DNA of 64,000 nt from Labyrinthula sp. Ha (taxonomy: Eukaryota; Sar; Bigyra; Labyrinthulida; Labyrinthulaceae), in assembly GCA_015227615.1 (NCBI GenBank), contig JAALGZ010000018.1, positions 496,001 to 560,000 of the forward strand. Direction: 5' to 3'. How positions within the stretch are numbered: the first letter of the stretch is position 1; each line of letters starts with the position of its first letter. The notes beneath the pieces are model-generated. The model was given only the letters and a program-made list of their open reading frames with translations, ran no database searches and was not told the origin of the DNA. Shown here in pieces: positions 24,257-39,000 of the stretch. The position numbers and the translations under genes were made by a program.

Positions 24257-25932
24257 CGATCTTGGCATTCAATAGGGCATGTGCAAGAGAAGAAGGAAAT
24301 AAAAAGCTCAAAAGTGATATGGAGAGAAAAAAGAGAAGTCAATGGCGAATAATTTTATTAAGCTGTTCTTGTGCTTCGGTACATATATATTTTCTCAATC
24401 AGAAACCCAGTTATCTCAAATAGGGAAATCTAACTAATGATAATATAAAAAAAATTTAGAGCCGCAAACTCATCCTTACGGCTATATGAACCTTAAAACA
24501 AATAAGTTAGTAGATATGCTTGGTATTTATAGTGTTATTAGTTGCAAAGTTGGAAGTCTAGTTATATTCTTATACTTGGGCGAGCAACCATTACGTAACA
24601 TGATAACCCAAATAAAAAATATAAAATAACTAGTTGTTGCTATTCAAGAAAATTAAAGAACAAATAAAATCACATCAAAACAAAAAAGAATAAAATATTA
24701 AGCCTTGAAATAATGAGTAATGTGTAATATACTATAAAGCTCTTTCTAACGCTTGTTGTGCTAAAGGGTTCATACTCGCAGCCAGAGGGCCCTTACCAAC
24801 TAAAATGGTTGAAATATACCTTCATAGAACAGTCAATTCATATAAGCTAAGCACAAGATTGCAAGTTACTTCATAATACATACATATAGCAAGGAGTTCG
24901 AACCGTCAATAACATCAGTGTCAAAGTATCGTGTACTTCTAAAGATTAATAGAAAGGCGTTGATTAAGTTCCTATTAATAATAAGTAGGTAACAAGTTTC
25001 TTAGACTGCGGCAGATACATATCAACTGGTGTGAAACCTATGATTTTTTTTTGGAAACAGAAATTTCAATCATGTTAAAAGAAAACAATAGACCTGTTCA
25101 CACCTATTAACATAACAGACCGTCTCAATATCCATTCTGGATTCAGTGCAGAGAAACTGTGGTTATCTGTCAAAATAGAGATTATTACTTGTAGTCTTGT
25201 GGGTATTAACCTCATAATGAAGTGAAATTAGGTTGAGTTAGAGTCAAAGTAACAGTTATTTAATTAGTCTTCTCAATAGTGTTAGGCATCAACGCAAACT
25301 ATTGAACCCACGTACCATAATCAATCACATGGTTGACATAAACAGACCCTAAGTATAAAGCTTAATCTAATTTGGTTGTTGTTGTAAAAGGATCCTTGTT
25401 TTTTTCTGAAATGGATTTAGTACAACATGTAAAGCTCTCTGAGTAATGGGTTTTGTTGGCTATACTCAGATGAGGTATCTTCGAAGCTCGAAAAATTTTA
25501 TGGCAAAATAATATGGCGACAAGATTGTGTTCATGATAAATGCGTTCATTCAGTTGGTCAGCTATTATCACATTTTTTTAATTGAAAGAACAGAAATAGT
25601 GAATAGAAATTTTGCAATATTTAGACATGAACAATCTTGCGACATTACCTAAGATAAAATAATAAAATAATGAACAACACTAACTGCAAGCTATGAAACG
25701 AAATAACAAAGGACCCAATACGAGTACGGTGCCTTGGTAAAGCATGAATCCATGAAATATATGACATCTATAGTAGAAAGAACTTTTTGTTGGTTCTTGA
25801 TATAGCCTCATTGGAGTTTTAGACTTTCGGCTGACATCCTAAGTGCCTGATTGGCTTGAGCATAAACGCCTAACGTTCTTGTTATCAAATTCCCTTCATC
25901 CAGGATTATCTGAGTTAAGGTTTCTTGTCCTG

Positions 25933-25993
25933 CTTACCGTTAACCATTGAAGAACAAAATGACCAAATCTTGCTTAGCGGTATTAACGGTAAG
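25933..25993. repeat. 11-bp inverted repeat CTTACCGTTAA / TTAACGGTAAG
   Basis: Arms at 25933-25943 and 25983-25993 are exact reverse complements separated by 39 bp. It lies 1.05 kb upstream of the HECT ligase start, just before the first CGATAA motifs. It could be a protein-binding site pair or chance. Confidence 0.45.
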
Positions 25994-26038
25994 AAATCCT
26001 TAACAGATGATGAATTTTATGAAAATTAACGGAATACA

Positions 26039-27042
26039 CGATAAGTACGATAACTTGGGTGTTTCCAAAATCTTTTAACAATTTAATATTCTTTCCCAAA
26101 TCATGTTTTCATAATATATTATGCCTATATTCTTACTTTAAAAGAATATAATTGAAGCAAAATCTGAATCAAAAGTAAATGCAACATAGAATCAACATCA
26201 TGTGCAAGCTATTTGATATGAGAATCTTCTTGTGACTACTAATCTTACCCTTGAAGTTATTTTAATCTCGCCTCAGAATGAACTCTTCAATGGTATCAAA
26301 ATATTTTAAATACTTTTTCTTGATAATTAGAAACTACTTCTACTCGCTGAGAGAAGAAATTACTGAGAAAATAGAGGTAATACCTTGGTGACACCAAGAA
26401 TTTTGCATAGTTTTCGAATAGAAATGCACCAATCCGGGCTCAAACTAAAAAAAAATGTACTTAAGAGCATTTAATTCAACACCCTTAGTTGATTTGACCG
26501 GTTTTCTTTCCTTTGGCCTAATCATAGAGTTTTTCCGCGCAAACACGTGCCTCAGACAGTTCAGCTAACCAAAATCTCCAATAAGTAGATAACAATTAGT
26601 TCTAAAGCTTCAGGTAACAAGTGATTGTTTGTTTATGCATGAAAGTCAATTCTATTTCTGTTGGCGGCACCTTTTTTGCTCACACAGGGAGTTTTTTTTC
26701 CTGGACTTGTTTGGTCTTTACTTTAACTATGAAGAGAAATTCTCGAGTTTGTTGAATTTCCCAAAACATACCGGTACCTACCATTACTTATTGTGCTTAT
26801 CATGAATTCCGTTGTTTTAACGATAAATTTGTTTAACGATAAGTCTTAAATTCTACTTAAGGTTAATAATACTAAGCAAAATTATGGAAGAATTAACGTT
26901 AACTATCGTGAATTACGGCACGATAAGAAATCCTATTCTGAGCGTTCGATAGTCCATTCCGAGCAGATATATAGTTGTGCATTCATTAAGAAATTTGCCC
27001 AAAATTTAAGCAAAAAGAAGCAAATTAATATCCTTCGATAAA
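26039..27042 (+). promoter_or_regulatory. Cluster of CGATAA motifs upstream of the HECT ligase
   Basis: CGATAA followed by A, C or G occurs on the plus strand at 26039, 26048, 26821, 26837, 26921 and 27036; the last lies five bases before the ATG. At this base composition about one per 3 kb per strand is expected, so six in a kilobase is an excess. Three copies are preceded by AA or AC (AACGATAA, CACGATAA). The factor is unknown and the regulatory role is inferred from density and position only. Confidence 0.35.
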
Positions 27043-27046
27043 CACA

Positions 27047-30000
27047 ATGTCGAAGAAGAAATTTGATAAGAGATTTGGAGTATTAATTCCTCAAATACAC
27101 GTAGACTTTATAATAGAGACCTCTCTAATTGAGAAAGATACTGATTTTCTAAAGAAACTTAAAACTGTCGCCTCTTGGTCTTATTTTGCTTCTGAGACCA
27201 CAAACTCGACAGTCTCAGGTGAGAAAGATTTCAATGAAAAAACCCCAATAAGCGAACAAACTGATTTATATGGTTGGGAGAGGATTCTTTGCCGTATAGA
27301 TGCTATATTAGAGAAGTGGATAAGGTTCAATCCTGTTGGGCTTGTTCTGGTCCCTTTAAGAAGAACAGATCAAAAGTATGCAGAGTGGCTTGTATCATAT
27401 GAGAAGGAACTAGAAGAAGCATTGAAAAACCTTCCCTTTGAAAGTGAAAATTTGTTTAAAGTGCCTGCCAAAGATGACCAGTGCGAAATGAAACTTGAAA
27501 GTGATCTGCCTGGAACGAAATACTTCAAGTACCAGGTTGATGTAACATACGAAAATGGATTTATTCAGGTTCAAACTTGCTTGAAGTTTCTTTGTTTACT
27601 TTTGAAAAATTCAAGGAACAAAATTATGATTCACTCTAAAGAATCTATTTTGCAACACTGCATGGAGCTTCTGTCTGCAAGGGATGAGTCCTTAGAAGAA
27701 CTAGCGCTTAAGATTTTTGCCGCTGTTCACGACAGTTTTAAGCCAACTTCCCACCCCGATGCTGAATTTGAAGATATGTATAGAACCTCCATTTCTTCCT
27801 CTTTGTCACTTTCAAAACTGCTTTTGGGGTTTGCTCAAGGTTATGGAAACAAATCCCAAGGTCTTGATCTAACTTCTGTTTTAACTTCTGAACAAAGCGA
27901 ATTGCCAAAGTTTCCTGGTACTGTCAAGTATGACTATTACCTTGAGAAGAAAATCGGTGAAAAATTACCTGAGGCCTCTGGGTCAAAGCGACGCGAGTTT
28001 GCGGAAAGTTTTTGTATTGAGCTTTCGAGTGAGCAGTTAGGAGCAGCTGAGTCTGGTGAGATATTCGAAAAATGCCTCAACGAATACCCCGTTCCAGAGA
28101 AACACTTATTTGGTTTATTGCAGAGAATACGATTGGCCAGGTCATTTTTGACAAAAGCGGGGAGGCGAAGGCGAGTTAAGAACAGATTAAGAAGCCTGGC
28201 AGTTCTTATTCGTATATATGGAAGCTCAAATATTATGTCAGCTTACTTTCAACATGAGGTGCAGATAACCCAAGAAATTTGCGCGCTAATAGCTTCTCCA
28301 AGCTTGTATGATATCCCTCCAAATGAAGCCGGCTCCGAAATTCCCCTGGATATCCAAATAAAAGCACTGAAAGTGTTGCATAGGTTGCCAGGAAGACTGG
28401 ATGAGGGAGGTGTTGGCGGAAGTCTTAGTCTTATTGCCCGGCAATCTGGAATTCTTCAGCTTCTAGGTGTTGTAAAAGGTTGTCACAATGGCATGCTCCT
28501 AAATCTAGTTCAGGAAACCTTAAGGATTATTTCAACAGATATGTTTGCGCACAGACGAACGGTTAATCCGTTGTTCGAACCTGCAGCGGCTACCGTTGAG
28601 GACGAAATGGAAGATGAGGCAGAAAGTGCGTTGTTGAGTGAAAATGAAGATTATTTCTTGTTTGATCCCTCAGAAACTGAATCTGTTGAATTTGCCCTTG
28701 GAATGTCTTTCGCTTATGAAACTTCAAGAAACGTTACTCAATCTAAACGAAAGCGAGAAAATACTTTAGATGAAGATCATTTAGAAGTAGATGCAAATAG
28801 CCTTGACTCTCAAATGGAGATTTCTGATCAAGCCTCGGTATCCCAAGGGAGTCTTTCCGCCAAACATCCCTTTTTATCCAAACAAAAAATATTTAAATGG
28901 GTTGAAAACTTATTGATACTTTGTTTTGAAGTAACAGGTACTCACCATGGCGCCGCACTTCTATCAACGGCGGGGCTTCTAAACAAACTTTATTTAGTAG
29001 TGAGGGAAGAAATTACTTCTCGGCGAGAAAATTTTAACTTTCTAAAGTATTACAATCGTTCAAAGAATTCAGAAAGACGTGCAGAAGTATATTATGACTC
29101 TTCCCGCAATAGAAGTGTGACGCTTATAATAAAAATAATTGAAAACCTAGTATATTATAGCAGTTTGGCAGTATCAATTGCTCATGAACTTAAGCTGATG
29201 TTGTCATGCGTTTTACTGCTTGAAGAAGTTCTCCTGGGTCCTGTAGAAAAAGCTTTATTTGAAAGCAATATTTTGAATGATGGCTTTGTCTCCGATGATG
29301 ATGCTAATGAATATATTCCAACAAAAATTTCTATGGAAAAAAAAGAATCTAGAGAAGAGGAGATCCACAACAAGAAGAAATCCATATTAAATCCTCGGGC
29401 AATGAAGGTTTTAGATCTTGATGATTTGCAGAAAGAAAAAAGTAGGTTGTTACCTATAATAAATTCTTCCACTAGAATTGATCCAAATACATTGGATATA
29501 TCGCAAAGATTGATTGTTCGGGCTTGTCTCCATTTTCTTGTTGCTTTCGTTCAAAGATGTGAAAGCGATTCGCGAATTAATCTTGGCATGCGGGAGAAAT
29601 ATTCTAAGGCGCTAAATGCCTTACACCTCCTTTTTAAAACTCCAAAATTACTCTCCCCAGGTACTTTCAGTATTCTTGCGGTGCTTTTTTGCGAAGTAAT
29701 TAACCAAGATCCTAGTGCAATTAATGCTGTCTATGAAGCTAATGTACACGACACAATTTACCGATTAATAGGGAAAAGAGAAGTCCCTTGGGACCCGTAC
29801 TGTATTGCGTTGCTCCCTGGACTTGTTAATGTACTCTGTTTGCACTCTACGGGGGAAACTGCTGTTAAGAACTGTGGTGTTTTGAAAGAACTAGTTGGAT
29901 ATTTGTTTCATGAGTCGCTTGTACTTAATGCCAATGTGCAAGTATTTAACTTGGAGCATAATGAGAGCCAAAAAGCGTACCGCATCGCAGCGCAAAATCT

Positions 30001-33000
30001 TGATTTTTTTTTGCGTCATCACACAAACTTTCGAAAAGTTGCTTTTAGGCACTTGTTGCAGAATATTCAATACTTGATGGAGGCGAAGTATTCAAAGCCC
30101 GGACTGCTTTTTCAAACTTCTTCTAACCCTATAAAAACAAACATCAAGCCTGTATCCAACCAAGTAGATATTCAGAATGTAGCTCTGGGTTCGTCGACTT
30201 CTGTGGTCCCTACCACTTTTATTGAACAGGTTTCCAATTATCCGCTTAGCTTAGATGGTTGGATCAATTGTAAGGATGCACTAGATTCCAGGAGACTGCA
30301 AATAACCAGAAACTTTCTTCCTCTGCTACAAGCCGTACTCGAGCATAAAACTGCAGCCGATGTTTTTTCTGACGTGAAAGGCATAACTAACACTTTATCC
30401 CTTTTTCTTGTTTTGACACCGCGAAGCCTAGAATACTTGATACGAAATGGTGCGGAGTTCGATCGTTATAAAGGAGTTGATATGCTGCGTACTGTTCTGA
30501 AGCATTTATTTGTGAGTAACATTTATGGCTGCGAGGTCTTAGAGAAATTATTAAAATCTGTTGGGGCATTTGGTGATTACAAAAAAAAATGCCACGAAGA
30601 ATTAAGGAGGAAAGAGGGTGAGAAACTGGAAGTAGAAAATTCTGTTGACATTGTTTCTTTGCCAATACTCGCTGCACTCTCTGAAGAGGTTGATCTTAAG
30701 GATGTTTGGACAGCAGTTGCAGTGAACAAGAACCAGAATAAGGAAAAGGTTTATCCTGCAACTCGTTCGTTTAAGAAAACTTTGATCAAAGGTTTAGCTC
30801 GACAATGGAAGTGTTTGGCTTTCACTGAATGGCAGGTGCGCCTCCTCACAGAGTGGCTGTACAACAGTCCTAAGCTGCAAACTGGAAAAATTGGACTTCT
30901 CGCTTGTATAGCAAAGGATTCTGAGAAAAAGTTTCACACACTCTTGAAAATAATTATTCAGGTTGAGGAGGAACTACATGGGTGCGTAGGTCTTATGACA
31001 AGAGAATCCATTCGCTTGGATAGGCTAAGAAAGGCTTCGAGGGCAAGTCGCGAAATATTTCTTGAGAAAAAGTTGAAGCATCAATTGAGTGAGGAGTTAT
31101 TGCGTTTTTTTCTTGCAGGAAGAGATTTTCTAGTAAGCTTGGCGAAGTGTATTCAAACTGTCTCCTCTAAAGATATAGAGTTTATCTCAAGCTACTACCA
31201 AGTGCTTGAGAATTCGATTTTTCCATTTCTGGAAAACAGCTTTCGTTTTCTAGATCAAAATTTACCTGAAGAGCAATGGTTTCAACGCGCTGGTCTTGCC
31301 TTGGAGAAAGCCAGCTGCTTTTTTGTTGGTCACGGATCTCGTGATTCTAAAACGAATGTTCCTTTCATCCACTTGTTCTTACGCTACAGAAGGGATTTGT
31401 TTTACCGAGTAATGGCAACTGCTGGAGAAGCACTGCTGCGTACCATGCAGTTTTCTCAGAACGATTTGGCTCCAAGGAGTGGGGAACCCAAAAGCACCGC
31501 ATTTTCTAGAACCAAACAGGAGGTAGTAGCCTCGGCATGTGACATTCTACATTCAATTGCACTTCCACGTTCCATGCTATATGCCTTTTTTCTGCGTAAC
31601 AATGCAATATTTCAAGGTATTTTGCAGTTTGAATTTAGAAAAGTTAATGAAGTGATCGAGAACGATCTCACCAAGGTTCGTACAAATCATTTAGGTATAT
31701 TTTCACCTGACGATATGATATTTCAACTCCATAGTGTCTTGCTGCATAATATAAGACCTGTAATAGAGCATGAGAAATTTTCACACTTGGCTTCTGTACT
31801 TCCAGAGGAATGCCAGCGCAAGTTTTTTAAAACTGTGAATCAGATATTGAAGAGACCGGTGGATTTCTGCCCAGAGCGGCATGTTTTAAAAGTTTTTCAG
31901 GAATGTTTACCTAGTGCTGCGCTGCGGAAAGATCAGGATGTAAGTGTTATATTATACAAGCGACTGCAACAAAGCATAACCTCGAAAAAGCAGGCTTCAG
32001 TTGCACGTGAACCGAAGGAAGAATCAGATGAGGAAGACATCCTTCATACGGAGGGCAGCATAGAACCTTCTGCGTTTAAATCCAGTTCTGAAAGTAAGGC
32101 TCTTAATTTAGTTAAGCAAGAGGTGCAAAGTTTCCGCAACTCACGAAGAAAAACGATGCATCAATTTGTGGAAAGTTTACAAAGTTGTTTGTTGGCGTAT
32201 CTCTCCGAAGATGATTTCGCAACAGATGATGTATTGGTTCTTCAGCGCCAAAAAACGTTTGCTCAAGGGTTGGCTCTGCTTTCTTGCATGTTGTTGAAAA
32301 GCCCAGGAAAGAATAAAACCAAAAATTTCTTCAATCAACTCTTGAAGCTTGAGTCTTTCAGTCAAGAGGACTCTCTTAGTTGTGGCTGTTTCCGACAGAA
32401 ACTCTATTTTTCCGTAATTGGTGAGATTCAGATATTCCACAGGTACATAACTGAGGAGGTGGTTTTAAAGATGTGCCGAAATGTTGTACGGAGTTTAGAA
32501 GAGGTTGACGTTTCGCTACCTTTACTCTCAGTTGACTGCCTATTTCTCGTTAGTTGGAGTGGCTTCCTGAAAGAAGATCAACAAAAGGGAATCTTTAGCC
32601 CTGAACTTATTTCTTTGTTGTGTTCCATAATGAAGAGGTTGAATGCAAGGTCCTGTTCTGAGGGAGAGAACGCTAAGTTAGAGTTCTTTAAACTAAATCT
32701 GCACAGTGTGCTCATCTTAATCGAGTGTGCCCTTCTTAGAGACTCTGCATGCAAGAAATTCTTAAAAGTTGGTGGGTTGAAGGAATTGTTGCACATCTCA
32801 GGTAAGCTTTCATTTGAAGAGTTGCCTGTGCTAGGCTCTTTTATTATGATGAGACTATTGAGCAACAAAGAAACTATGAAAAATTTAATAGTACAGACTC
32901 TTATGCATCGATTTCAGCAAGAATCTCAAAAATCTGGAGGCAAAAACAAGAATAGAGCAAGTCTGGAAGCTTTTCTTCCGGTCCTTGCACACTTGAACGA

Positions 33001-36000
33001 TTTTAATTCTACATTGTTTTTAGAGACTTTTGGGTCCCTATTCAAAGTAGAAAAAAGTAATACGGAACGGCAAGGCCGCAGCTATTTTTCCCGGTTTGCA
33101 AGAGCGCAGTCTTTTCTCCTGCTCTCAACTGAAGCAAAGGCCATACTGCAACAGTGCACTGACAGCCGTGCGTCTATGCTCTCCAGACATGAAAAAAATT
33201 GGAAACAAGTTTTGCAAGTTGTTGCTACCTCTTTGTTCGAACAGGCCCTTCAAGGTCAATATTTTGAAAACACCTTGAGGATGGACTTGAAGACAACTGT
33301 TGAGGAAAAACCTAGTAATAGGGTGGAACCAAGTCTTGGTTTGGTAAAACTCTTGGATATGTTAAATGTGCTAGTATTCATCCTTCCGTACTTGAATGCT
33401 ATTCTATGTAAGGTTAAAATTCATTCTTTGCGAAAAAATGCCGTGAACAAAATATATCTTCATTTGTTTGGTCTAAAGTTTAAACGGAGAAACAGTGAGG
33501 AGAAGAAAGTATCGTACGACTTCCTGGCACTGTTAGTGAGAGTGCTCTACCCTTTGGCATCAGTTTCACAAAAAATTGAATCGTCAGGGAAGTCCTTATC
33601 CACAGGGAAAAAACTATCAAAAGATGATTTTCATGAAAAATTTCGAAACAGTCTCAAAAGCTTTATTGAGGGAATGACAAAGAGCTCGAAGCCAGAGGTA
33701 TACCAGCAGCTTTTCCAAGAAGCAGCAGAATATCTACGTGATCTGGTTAAGGCATCGCGGAAAACAGTTTCGAGCGAACATACTCATTTGGGGGATGAAC
33801 ACTTTCGCACAAATCGAATGTGGGCTCTTGATAGTCAGGTTGAACTACTTTCAAGCTATTCGGCGGCTGATCTCTCTCATAAGAGGTTTACTGGTGCGGA
33901 AGAAAAATCTGTTGTATATGAACTCCTGTTCAAGGAAAATGCTGTTCAAAATATTATCCACGCTTTAGAATGCGCAGAAAAAAGCCATCCTTCAGTGTTT
34001 CAATATGTTTCGAATATTTTGTTTCTGCTTTCAGATTTAACAAGTTCACAGAACTTAAAGTTGCTTAAGCCTGACGTTACTAGTTGGGGTTTAAGAGTTA
34101 AATCTGCTTCAAGCTATGAAAAAAAGGATGATACTGATGGTTTGGGACCTACCAGTGGCTCTGTAAATGAGTACACTCAAACAATGGCAATTAATGAACT
34201 AGATGATGAAAGAGACGAGGAATCTCTGGGCTCTACAACAGATGAAGAAGAAGAGGAGTTTGAGCATTATTTAGATGATGAGGAAGAAAACGATGAAACT
34301 GAGAACGAAGAAGAAGACGAAGAGGACATCATGTCACATAGCGGCCTCGAAGGATTACCCGAAGAGGGCACTGTTCCTGCTGAGGAAGATTCTAGTACTG
34401 AGAACGAATTAGTTGATGCTTATGAAGAAGATTTCCACGATCTAGAGCTTGGAAGTCAAGCAGAAGATGGTGTAACTGAAGACGAAGCTCACTTGATTGA
34501 TTCTGAAGAAGATGAAGTCGCTGGATTAGAGTCTGATGACGAGGCCCACCAAAATACTTTGAATCCCATGGGACAAGGCAACCCTCTGCATTTGTCTTCC
34601 CCAGCTGAAATAATTGGAGATGAAACTACTGCTAATACTTTGCAGGTATCTGATGTTGCCGCTGGCAGCTCTTTAGACGTGAACGATTCCCTCCCCCTTG
34701 CTCGCGATGTAGGTTCCAGTGGGGCTCAAGTACGCAACTTGGAGCAAAGTGCACAGGGAACCGGGACAAACCTGGACAACTTTGGGTTTTCTAGGGATTT
34801 TACTGTGTTACCTGAGGCGTCAGTTCCTGGTCGCTCAACTACCTTCACACGCAGAGCACTTACACGGCTAGACCGGCACCATTTACCTGACACACTGACT
34901 TCGCGGCAAGAAGAAGACGGAAGTGCAGCTATTGATCCACGAAATTTATTCTTCGCCCCATCTTACTTAGATAACCCCTCGAGTTTCAATCTTCGGTCTT
35001 TGCTGCGAAGCGGGGGAAACCGCAGCCCCCTTCCAAGGGCCGGTCAGAGAGGCGAATTTGCCCAGTTGAGTCGTGCTATTATGACCTTTTTTACAGGTCC
35101 ACAGGAACGGGCGAGCTCATTTGACAGCTTCGAACATCGGCCAAGATTTGGTTTTGAACCCTATGGTGCGGACAATGCCAGTGAGACGGAGCAAGCTGCA
35201 GATCTAAGCGACTCGCTTGACAACGAAATGATTGTATTATCTACTGCATTTCAAGGTTTTCTGGCGACAGTAAGCAATGAAAGTCAGGACAATTACAGTC
35301 CAGGTTTGACGTTGCCTGGTTACCCAAATGAAACAGCAAAGAATGGCTCAACTAAAAGTTTATCCCCGAAGGATATAAAAACACAAGCTGGCAATTCCAA
35401 CGACATGCTCTCAATGGGAAGCTTCGCCAAGGTTCATCCTCTTTTGCGCAATTGTTTGACTGCAGAGGATTATGCGAGTAACAGACTTAAATGCTTACTC
35501 CGTACTTTGTTAGATAGGTTTGCTCATGAAAATGTTAGGCCTACTCAGAAGAAACAAGGGGAACAGAAGGGGTCTTCCAATTTGGAGAATACGGTGCTAA
35601 GCCCAAATCCAAGTGAGGAAAATGTTCTAATGAGGGGTCATGACAGCAGATCTAGCTTGGGTTATCCTCGACATCATAGGCCAGCTTTCCAACTTCCATC
35701 TCGAATCACCTCAGGCACCCTTTTGAGTCGATTAATGGATGAAGTTAGTCCTTCTGGTAGAGCAACAACAGACCACCAAGCCGCCGAAATTCTGCGTTCA
35801 CTTCGAGATTTTGATAATGGTCGTGTGGGATCTGAGCAGGGAGAAGCAAATGCGAGTTCCAACAGTGAGGGAAATTTGGGCAGAGAAACCACCCCTAATA
35901 CCACTAGTAACCAGGAGGCTTCTGGCAGAGGCAACAACCTGATTATCCCAAATTTGTTTTCCGATGTTGTTGCAACAAATACTGAAGCTGCTAACAATTC

Positions 36001-39000
36001 CGGTGTTAATGAAGGGGATTCGCCCATGGTGGACAATCCTGAAGATTCATCTCCAGTAGAGGAAAACGATGCTGATACTAATCGACCAGCAGGTGTGGAT
36101 CTTGACGTATGGAATAGCTTGACACCCGAGTTAAGGCGAGAAATAATGAGTAATACTGAGGCAACAGGGCTTCCCCAACGCGGAACGACAGAAGTAGCAA
36201 CTCAGGCTGAAGCTGAGACCACAACCCGAGTAGCAACCCCTAGTACACACACAGTTCTAGAAACAGCTGATACTGTTACCGGAGCCCAGGCGACTGCTGG
36301 AGATAACACAACTGCACGGGAAACTGAGGAGCTGGTGACATTTATTGACTCCTTAACAAGCCTGGAAATCAGAAATGAAGTGTTTATGGAACTAACAAGC
36401 TCACAAGTGTCAGCCTTGCCTACTCGCTTGAGACTTGAAGCACTTCGTGTCAGACGTCCAAACCGCCGAGCAGTTGCAGCATTTGATAGATCGAACTTAC
36501 CACTTCCTTTTCCAAGATTAAGAACCAGTTCCAGCCCCACTCGGAGACCAGTTGCGGCAGATGAAGTAAAGCCAAAAGGAATTCAGTTGGAAAAAAACAT
36601 AGAAGGCTTTGATTCCCTGGTTTCTGAGCGTGATATTGAAACGCTGTTAAGCCTTTTGTTTTATGTACGACAGGGAAAGAAGAACCATTATCGAACGCTC
36701 CTCATGAATCTTTGCAAGCATGAACGTTTTCGAGAAATAATTGTGTTCAAAGTTTTGCAGCTACTGACTCCTGATGATAAAGTTGTTCATTTATCCGTTA
36801 GCTTGCGAAAAACGAATGCTAGAAACTCACAATCAAAATCGATAAGACCGTTTTTTCAAGGCTTTTTTGAGGTTCACTCTAAGAAAAGTGTCATGTTTAA
36901 TGACAGGAAATGGATTCCAAAAACTGTTTATGGAACTAGCGAGATGGTATTTACTCTGTATTCTTCTGAGCTGGAAGCAGTTGAAGGTTTTCTTCCTTAT
37001 CTGGCGACCAGGCGTCTATTAGATAACCTTAAATATCTATGCACTAACCATAGACGCACAGGCCTGTTACTTCTACAGCGAGAAGGAGTCCTTGAGCTTT
37101 TGTGTGAATTAATTGGAATAAAACAATATTACCAGAACCCTAAGACGTTGGTTGGACTTGTTGAAGTAGTTTCAGTGGTGGTTTCACCTCTATTTGACAT
37201 TAAAAATTTGCGTGATACTAGAGACCCGCATAATGAGGTTGATCTCGTGGCTGGGTCTTCTATTCAAGCTGCTACCCAAACAGCTTTGGATAACAGTGCT
37301 GCATCCTCCCCTCGTACTAAGAAGCGAAAGATCGAGGAGATCGAAATTCCTAAGAGAGTTCTAGGAAAGAAATATATAATTGTATTAATTGAAGTTATAC
37401 TCAAAGGGAATTGCTCAGAAGAAGTGTTTACAAAGATAAAAATAATTCTACTTAACCTGGCAAAGGTCAAAGAAAACAGAAAGCAGCTGGTTCATGTCAT
37501 GAGTGCTCATGTTAACATACTTTTTGAGGAACTGAACAAACTGTTGAATGCTGTTTTGCCAAATTCTGGTCCAACATCTAACGATGTAGAGCTCAACCTG
37601 TATAGATTTCTTAAGGTTCTTAAAGAACTATCAGATGCAGAAGGCTTAAAAACACTGGAACCTGGACTAGCTAATCTTACTTTTGATCTGGGAGGCTTTT
37701 GTGATGAGCTGATTCATGCCATTAAGACTGAGGCGAAAGGAAAATTAATAGATAGTTCTATGATCATTGGCAAGCTTCTAGATTCGTTTGCGGGCAAGTC
37801 TCATGTTCGGAATCATCTGGCTCATGGAGATGAAAAGGGACCTAAAGCACTTAACAAGGTGATAAAAAAGAATATCAGAAACAAGATGGATAAGAGCTAT
37901 GTGCGAGCTTTATCAGTTGGGTTTGCCCAAGCGAAATTGACTATACTAAAATCCTTCTCGTTGTACTGCACCCTGTTCCCATCTGAGCGAAACGAAGGTT
38001 TGTTTCATGAATTTGTGGTTAAGTTCCGCAACATACTAAATTCGTTGATCCATCAAACTCCGAATTTGTTAGAAAACGAGTTTGGTATCTTACTATCTAC
38101 ACCAAAGTATAAGACTTTGATTGACTTTGAGAACAAAAGACTTTATTTTAAGAATAGATTGAGACAATTACGATCGACAAAAAGAACAACTCTGAGACTA
38201 AGAGTTAGAAGAAGCCACGTCTTTGAAGATAGTTTTATTGCTCTAGGCAGTAAAAAAAAGAAAGAACTCCTAGGAAAAGTCACAATACAATTTGAGAATG
38301 AAGAAGGGATTGACGCTGGCGGTGTTACTCGCGAGTTTTACCAGATTCTGTGCCGCCAAATGTTTAAACCTGATTATGGTTTCTTCAAAGCAAGCTCGGA
38401 CGGCACATCTTTTCAACCAGATAGTCGATCTGCTGTATTGTACCCAGATCATATAAGATACTTCCGCTTTATTGGCAGAGTTGTGTCGAAAGCTCTGTTT
38501 GACGGGGTTCTTCTAGATGCTCATTTTACTAGATCCTTTTATAAGCATATTCTTGGTTTGCCTATTGATTACCGTGACATTCAGAGTATTGACCCACAGT
38601 ATTATAAATCTTTGTGTGACTTGCTGACTATGAATCTTGACGATCTGGGGCTGGATCTTTCGTTCACGGCTGATGAGGAGGAACTTGGTGTGGTCAAAAC
38701 TGTTGAGCTAAAGCCAAATGGAAAAAACATTGCTGTTACAGATGAAAACAAGATGGAATATATACAGCTATGTACAAAGCATAAGATGACTACTGGCATA
38801 AAACCTCAGATTGACGCTTTTTTAGAAGGGTTTCATGACTTGGTACCTAGAAAGTTTATCTCTATTTTTGATGAACAAGAACTTGAACTGCTTATAGCAG
38901 GAGTCCCAGAAGTTGATATTGACGACTTGCAGAAGAATACAGACTATGTTGGATATAGCTCCACTTCAACCCAAGTGGTCTGGTTTTGGAAAGTACTTAA

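Larger units (their letters stand above)
21100..27046. other. AT-rich spacer upstream of the HECT ligase gene
   Basis: Nearly 6 kb without a firm gene. It holds a 58-codon ATG frame at 24080, a small hairpin at 23073, an 11-bp inverted repeat at 25933-25993 and a cluster of CGATAA motifs in the last kilobase, all listed separately. Open frames elsewhere are under 85 codons. Confidence 0.5.
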
